A DNA stretch of 64,000 nucleotides from Paenibacillus oleatilyticus (GTDB taxonomy: Bacteria; Bacillota; Bacilli; Paenibacillales; NBRC-103111): assembly GCF_018998565.1 (NCBI RefSeq), contig NZ_JAHNZO010000012.1, positions 124,001-188,000 on the forward strand. The letters are read 5' to 3'. Below the pieces are notes generated by a model. It was not told the DNA's origin and did not search any database. It was given only the letters and a program-made list of their open reading frames with translations. Made by a program: the position numbers and the translations under genes. Of the stretch, positions 59,635-64,000 are shown piece by piece (position 1 is the stretch's first letter; each line of letters starts with the position of its first letter).

Positions 59635-60873
59635 ATGGAACGAGTCGTGTTAACGGGAATGGGTGTTATTTCGCCGCTTGGGAATGAAGTGGAAACCTTT
59701 TGGAATCGTTTGTGCCGGGGGGAATCGGGGATAAGCCGGATCGATACGTTCGACACGTCCCGCTTTAAAACGAAAATCGCGGGGATTGTCCGGGAATTTG
59801 ACGCCGATGCCCGGTTCGGGCGCAAAGAGGCACGGCGGATGGATCGGTTTTGTCAGTTTGCTATGGCTGCCGCGGATCAGGCGTTGGAGGATTCAGGCTT
59901 ATCGCTTGGCGAAATCGATCGGGAAAGACTGGGCGTATACGTAGGCTCCGGCATCGGAGGCATTCAAACGCTGCTCGAACAGGACGGTATTCTCCGTGAT
60001 CGGGGACCGGAACGGGTCAGCCCGACGCTGGTACCGATGATGATATCGAACATGGCCGCAGCGATGATCAGTATAAAATATGGAGCTCTGGGCCCAACGC
60101 TGTCTCCGGTAACGGCATGCTCCATAGGAAATACGGCCATCGGCGAAGCGTTCCGGCTCATTCGGGCGGGCGGCGCGGACGCAATCATTGCCGGCGGTGC
60201 GGAAGCCGCCGTGACAGAAATTTCGCTTGCCAGCTTCGGGAATGCTACCGCTTTGTCCGGCCGAAACGACGAGCCAGCCAGAGCAAGCCGTTCGTTCGAT
60301 GCGGGGCGGGACGGGTTCGTCATGGCCGAGGGCGCGGGCATTGTGGTGCTGGAATCGCTATCCCATGCACAGCGTCGGAACGCTCGAATCTACGCCGAGG
60401 TGATCGGTTACGGAGCCAGCTCCGATGCCTATCACATTGTCGCCACCCATCCGGAGGGGATCGGGGCTTACCAGGCCATGAGATCGGCGCTTCGCGAAGC
60501 GGCCGTGAACCCCGAGGAAGTGGATGTGATCAGCGCGCACGCGACGAGTACAGAACTGGGGGACAAGTCCGAAACGATGGCGATCAAAAGGCTGTTCGGC
60601 GAACACGCCTACCGGATTCCGGTAACCGCCAATAAGTCCATGACCGGTCACATGCTGGGAGCGTGCGGCGGGGTAGAAGCCATTGCTCTGGCCAAGAGCC
60701 TGGAGCAGGGAATCATTCCTCCGACGATTAATCTGGAACAACCGGACCCGGATTGCGATTTGGACTATGTGCCGAATGAAGCGCGTCAAGCCAGACTGAA
60801 GATCGGCATATCAAACTCCTTCGGGTTCGGCGGACACAATGCGGTCATCGTGCTAAAGGCCTTTGCAGAATAA
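59635..60873 (+). CDS. Beta-ketoacyl-ACP synthase II-type enzyme
   Basis: A 412-residue thiolase-fold condensing enzyme of the FabF type. Catalytic residues are Cys162 (VTACSIGNT), His302 (SAHATST), Lys334 (TANKSMTGH) and His339. It elongates acyl-ACP with malonyl-ACP. It is monocistronic with no acyl carrier protein or ketoreductase gene near, and it sits opposite an MmyB-type regulator. It may be a specialised or backup synthase rather than the main fabF. AAGGAAGG precedes the ATG. Confidence 0.93.
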   Translation: MERVVLTGMGVISPLGNEVETFWNRLCRGESGISRIDTFDTSRFKTKIAGIVREFDADARFGRKEARRMDRFCQFAMAAADQALEDSGLSLGEIDRERLGVYVGSGIGGIQTLLEQDGILRDRGPERVSPTLVPMMISNMAAAMISIKYGALGPTLSPVTACSIGNTAIGEAFRLIRAGGADAIIAGGAEAAVTEISLASFGNATALSGRNDEPARASRSFDAGRDGFVMAEGAGIVVLESLSHAQRRNARIYAEVIGYGASSDAYHIVATHPEGIGAYQAMRSALREAAVNPEEVDVISAHATSTELGDKSETMAIKRLFGEHAYRIPVTANKSMTGHMLGACGGVEAIALAKSLEQGIIPPTINLEQPDPDCDLDYVPNEARQARLKIGISNSFGFGGHNAVIVLKAFAE

Positions 60874-60924
60874 CTGCGTACAACTTGGTACAAGCATACA
60901 AGATATAAAAATAGCTATTATGAT

Positions 60925-60976
60925 AAAGGTCCGTTGCGGAACGAAGGGAGAACCCCGGAGACCGCGCGGACTTTTG
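60925..60976 (+). terminator. Candidate terminator after the FabF-type gene
   Basis: GTCCG (about 60929) pairs with CGGAC (about 60967), with further GC pairing inside and TTTTG on the right. The loop is long. Confidence 0.5.
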
Positions 60977-60991
60977 TATTTAATCTTAGTT

Positions 60992-61288
60992 TTAGGAAGC
61001 TTCCGTAATTTTCTGATTTCTAAGCTTGGCTTTAATCATTTTGATTCGCTGCTGGGCGTAAAACTCGCATGCCGCTCCACTCAGGCTGCTGAGAGGAACT
61101 TGTAGCTCGGTGTGGTTGTCGATAATGATCATCGATCCGTTTTCGAAAAACTTAAAAGTAAGGTCGGCCCAAAACGGCTCGGACGCATCCAAAATTTTTT
61201 CAATCTGCTGCTCCGTGAGCTGTTCGCCATTTTCGGCCATGACATTCTTATAGTAGTCCCGTTCGATAAATCTAACATTCGTCACCAT
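60992..61288 (-). CDS. Small hypothetical protein
   Basis: A 98-residue protein (start ATG 61288, GAGGAG 11 bases upstream; an in-frame start at 61321 lacks a site). It has a helical N-terminal half and beta-rich centre (LTFKFFENGSMIIIDNHTEL), then a basic C-terminal helix. Family unknown. Confidence 0.68.
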   Translation of the reverse strand: MVTNVRFIERDYYKNVMAENGEQLTEQQIEKILDASEPFWADLTFKFFENGSMIIIDNHTELQVPLSSLSGAACEFYAQQRIKMIKAKLRNQKITEAS

Positions 61289-61509
61289 CGTATCTACACT
61301 CCTCTCAGGAAATAGGAACATGCGTTCTTGTGACTATTATACCAAACATTTGTTCGCAGTCAATACAATTTACAGAAAATTCTCTTAAGTTAGTAAAAAT
61401 GTCTCTTGATCCCGCATCTTCGGCATGACGCATAGTTTGTTCGGATTGACGAAACCAAAACCGGATGATAGTTTAGAAAAGAGTATGGCAGATAGTGGGA
61501 GGGTTATCG

Positions 61510-62355
61510 ATGACAGAAGTCCGTTTGGAAATCGGCTACGACGAATACGAAGATGGAATGCGCATGGAACAGTTAATCGAGCAATTGGCCGCGAAGCCCG
61601 AGAGCCGGGAGGTCGTTGAGCTGACAATCGGCTCGTGGGGACAAGCCTATGAAGATGGGCCCGATTCGTTCATGGATGTATTGATCGGACATAAGGACGC
61701 TTTCCCGGCGCTGCGCAAGCTGTTTATCGGCGACATGGATTCGGAGGAATGCGAAATTTCGTGGATTATGCAGACGAATCTGGCTCCGCTGCTGGAGGCG
61801 TTTCCGCAGCTTACTTCGTTCTGCATTCAAGGCAGCACCGGCTTGTCCTTGAAGCCGTTGAAGCACGAACGGTTGGAAGAATTGGTAATTATCTGCGGCG
61901 GCCTGAGCAGGGAAGTGCTCGCCGAGATTCGCGACGCCGAGCTGCCGGAGCTTCGAAAGCTGGAGCTTTATCTCGGCGTAGACGACTATGGCTTCGACGG
62001 AAGCCTGGAGGATGTTAAACCGCTCATGGAACCGGGGCGCTTTCCCAAATTGACTTACCTCGGTCTGAAAGACAGCGAGATTCAAGACGAAATCGCGATT
62101 GAGATTGCGAATTCGCCGATCCTCGATCAATTGCATACGCTTGATTTATCGCTGGGAACCCTTAGCGACAAAGGCGCGGAAGCGCTGCTGGCGAGCGAAC
62201 GCGTCCGGAAGCTTTCGTTCCTCGATCTGAACTATCACTATATGTCGGACGAGATGGTAAAACGCTGGCAAACGTCTGGCATGTCCGTCGATGTCAGCGA
62301 CCAACAGCAGAGCGATGATGAAGACGACTGGCGCTATCCGGCGGTCACGGAGTAA
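61510..62355 (+). CDS. STM4015 family leucine-rich-repeat-like protein
   Basis: A 281-residue protein that matches the STM4015 family. Several LRR-like units are seen (LPELRKLELYLGVDDYGF, FPKLTYLGLKDSEIQDEIA, LDQLHTLDLSLGTLSDKGAE). It opens with EVRLEIGYDEYEDGMRM. The C-terminal tail is acidic and ends WRYPAVTE. LRR proteins of this kind act in protein-protein contacts. ATG 61510 follows GGGAGGG. The stop codon directly abuts the next start, so the three genes form one operon. Confidence 0.88.
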   Translation: MTEVRLEIGYDEYEDGMRMEQLIEQLAAKPESREVVELTIGSWGQAYEDGPDSFMDVLIGHKDAFPALRKLFIGDMDSEECEISWIMQTNLAPLLEAFPQLTSFCIQGSTGLSLKPLKHERLEELVIICGGLSREVLAEIRDAELPELRKLELYLGVDDYGFDGSLEDVKPLMEPGRFPKLTYLGLKDSEIQDEIAIEIANSPILDQLHTLDLSLGTLSDKGAEALLASERVRKLSFLDLNYHYMSDEMVKRWQTSGMSVDVSDQQQSDDEDDWRYPAVTE

Positions 62356-63543
62356 ATGACCCGTCCGCTGATTGTTGTTGGGAATCCCGGCAACCGGAGG
62401 ACGACGATGCTGCAGGAAGCGCGCCGGAGGCTCGGGATGCCTCCGGCGAGGATCGTGCCGTATCTCGATTTGCTGCAGGGATGTGTTCGCTGGAAGGAAA
62501 TCACGGGCGGCGAGCCTGTCCTTGTGCGGCTGGACTCGCCCGGCGAGCATTTCCCGGTGGAGCGCGAGCTAATCGCACTCGGTGCGGCCGACGGCGGGCA
62601 AGCGGACGAGTTGTTCCCGTTGCCGGAGTTTCTCCCGATGCCGGTCATCTCGGCGCAAGCGGCCCGGAACTTGCCCGAACAACCGGGACGCATCTACTAT
62701 CCCTCGCAATGGTTTCGCGGCTTTTGCCGGATGCTGTCCGGCCTTCGCGCCGACTTGGCCGAAACGGTGCCGGAAGCCCGCTGGACGAACGATCCGCGGG
62801 AAATCGCGGTCATGTTCGACAAGCGCCGCTGTCATCGGCTGCTCAGCTCCCGGGGCGTACGGGTTCCCCCGGCTCCGGGGGAGGCAGGCTCCATCCGGGG
62901 CTACGACCAGCTCCGCGAAGCGATGGAGCGGACCGGCATGCGGCGCATCTTCGTCAAGCTGGCGTTTGGCTCCTCGGCCTCCGGGGTGCTGGCTTACCAG
63001 ATTAACCCGTCTACCGGTGCGGAGCTGGCCGACACGACGATCGGCTTCGAGCGCCATGGGTACGAGCGGGTATATTACAATTCGCGCCGTATTCGCAGAT
63101 ACCGGGAGCGCCCGATCATCCGCGAAATCATCAATTGGCTGGGCGCTCAAGGTATGCACGTCGAGCAGTGGGTGCAGAAAGCATCGCACGACGGCCGGGC
63201 ATTCGATGTCCGCCAACTCGTCGTCGGCGGCGAAGCGTGTCACCGGATTGCCCGGCTCAGCCGCACGCCCATCACGAACCTGCACCTGCGCAACGAGCGG
63301 GCCGGGCTGGAGGAGCTCGGGCTGTCCGCGGCCACCATTCAGGCGGTAGCAGAGGCCGGAGAGCAGGTTGCTTCGCTGTTTCCGCGTTCCGCTGTGGCAG
63401 GGATCGACGTGCTTCTCGCCAAAGGCAGCTTGCGTCCCTATATCGTCGATATCAATCCGTTCGGAGATTTGCTGCTTAACGTTCGTTACGAAGGCATGGA
63501 TACCTACGAATGGCAAATGACCCGCATGTTAAAGGATGAATGA
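62356..63543 (+). CDS. STM4014 family ATP-grasp protein
   Basis: A 395-residue protein of the STM4014 family. It starts PLIVVGNPGNRRTTMLQEA. An ATP-grasp-type core follows: substrate lid and Lys in RRIFVKLAFGSSASGVLAY, and catalytic acid/Asn pair at the end in YIVDINPFGDLL. Such enzymes form amide or ester bonds by acyl-phosphate activation, which suggests peptide or small-molecule ligation. It starts at the base after the stop of STM4015 and 3 bases ahead of the hydrolase gene. Its real substrate is unknown. Confidence 0.9.
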   Translation: MTRPLIVVGNPGNRRTTMLQEARRRLGMPPARIVPYLDLLQGCVRWKEITGGEPVLVRLDSPGEHFPVERELIALGAADGGQADELFPLPEFLPMPVISAQAARNLPEQPGRIYYPSQWFRGFCRMLSGLRADLAETVPEARWTNDPREIAVMFDKRRCHRLLSSRGVRVPPAPGEAGSIRGYDQLREAMERTGMRRIFVKLAFGSSASGVLAYQINPSTGAELADTTIGFERHGYERVYYNSRRIRRYRERPIIREIINWLGAQGMHVEQWVQKASHDGRAFDVRQLVVGGEACHRIARLSRTPITNLHLRNERAGLEELGLSAATIQAVAEAGEQVASLFPRSAVAGIDVLLAKGSLRPYIVDINPFGDLLLNVRYEGMDTYEWQMTRMLKDE

Positions 63544-63546
63544 AGC

Positions 63547-64000
63547 ATGACCATCAATATGAACGACATTGTCGGCACTCACGACATTTTGTTTGTGACG
63601 CTTGACACGCTGCGCTACGACGTGGCGAAGCTGGAGGAAGAGAACTGCCCCAATCTGTGCGGCACGGGCGGCTGGGAAAAGCGGCATACGCCGGGCAGCT
63701 TTACGTATGCCGCGCACCACGCTTTTTTCGGCGGTTTTTTGCCGACGCCCGCCAATACGGACAAAGCGAGCCATGTTCGGTTGTTTCACTCGAAAAATAC
63801 GGGACTGCCGACCAATCCGAACACATGGCTGTTCGATACGCCCGACATCGTCTCCGGCCTTGCCGGGGAAGGATACCGCACGATCTGCATCGGCGGCGTT
63901 ATTTTTTTTACGAAAAAAGTAGCGCTGGCGAAAGTGCTTCCGTCGTATTTTCAGGAAAGCTACTGGCGTCAGACGTTCGGCGTAACGAATCCGCGCTCCA
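63547..64000 (+). CDS. STM4013/SEN3800 family hydrolase (3' end outside window)
   Basis: The first 151 residues of a sulfatase/alkaline-phosphatase superfamily protein. MNDIVGTHDILFVTLDTLRY carries the metal-binding Asp of the superfamily, and GSFTYAAHHAFFGGFLPTP follows, as in the STM4013 family. It starts 3 bases after the ATP-grasp gene and runs off the right edge, so about two thirds of it and any further genes (expected STM4012 and STM4011 radical SAM) are not seen. Confidence 0.9.
   Translation, partial: MTINMNDIVGTHDILFVTLDTLRYDVAKLEEENCPNLCGTGGWEKRHTPGSFTYAAHHAFFGGFLPTPANTDKASHVRLFHSKNTGLPTNPNTWLFDTPDIVSGLAGEGYRTICIGGVIFFTKKVALAKVLPSYFQESYWRQTFGVTNPRS

Overview
The window is a stretch of bacterial chromosome with moderately high GC. 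It most likely comes from a spore-forming Firmicute of the Paenibacillaceae (Paenibacillus or Cohnella type). This rests on strong AGGAGG ribosome-binding sites, intrinsic terminators with T-runs, a bacterial nitric oxide synthase oxygenase, a YkuS-type small protein, PucR and MmyB-type regulators, a stalk protein with a copper amine oxidase N-terminal type domain, and fused 2-oxoacid:ferredoxin oxidoreductase subunits. The genus is inferred from protein resemblance, not from any marker gene. I found no rRNA, tRNA or CRISPR array.

Layout. 1-6.2 kb: 3' end of an HrpB helicase, a membrane protein, nitric oxide synthase with a hydrolase, and a nicotinamidase plus nicotinate phosphoribosyltransferase pair (NAD salvage). 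6.2-8.9 kb: two orphan secreted-protein genes, one clearly AT-rich, separated by three related terminators. 9-12.7 kb: a PucR regulator, then a c-di-GMP-I riboswitch ahead of an HPr-like/MEKHLA gene pair, and an orphan response regulator. 12.7-17.3 kb: a LuxR regulator and a methyltransferase/saccharopine-dehydrogenase-like pair among truncated genes. 17.4-23.5 kb: phosphatase and acetyltransferase, then a threonine synthase with an attenuator-like leader followed by a polar amino-acid ABC transporter. 24.7-28.1 kb: a two-gene 2-oxoacid:ferredoxin oxidoreductase. 28-36.8 kb: small conserved genes, a two-component system, an NlpC/P60 hydrolase, a transporter, a decayed NADH dehydrogenase and an SDR. 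36.9-37.5 kb: a gene-free repeat region. 37.5-50.5 kb: an IF-3, methyltransferase, kinase-like protein, an MBL hydrolase/TetR operon with two clear operators, small membrane proteins with a folded leader, RarD, an aldo/keto reductase, an MFS transporter, a MerR-unknown-ClpP operon, a CDF transporter and a DUF1836 protein. 50.5-57.3 kb: accessory DNA with several gene remnants (old yellow enzyme, DUF1697, ArsR, DUF2087, frameshifted GIY-YIG), a TetR/SRPBCC/quinone-reductase set and a 215-bp inverted-repeat element that looks like a MITE. 57.4-61.3 kb: a small Xre regulator with peptide deformylase, and a stand-alone FabF-type synthase divergent from an MmyB-type regulator.

The window ends in what I consider its most interesting locus: a tightly packed STM4015-STM4014-STM4013 gene set (leucine-rich-repeat-like protein, ATP-grasp protein, sulfatase-superfamily hydrolase). 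It is a conserved cassette of unknown function that runs off the right edge; the STM4012/STM4011 radical SAM genes may follow.
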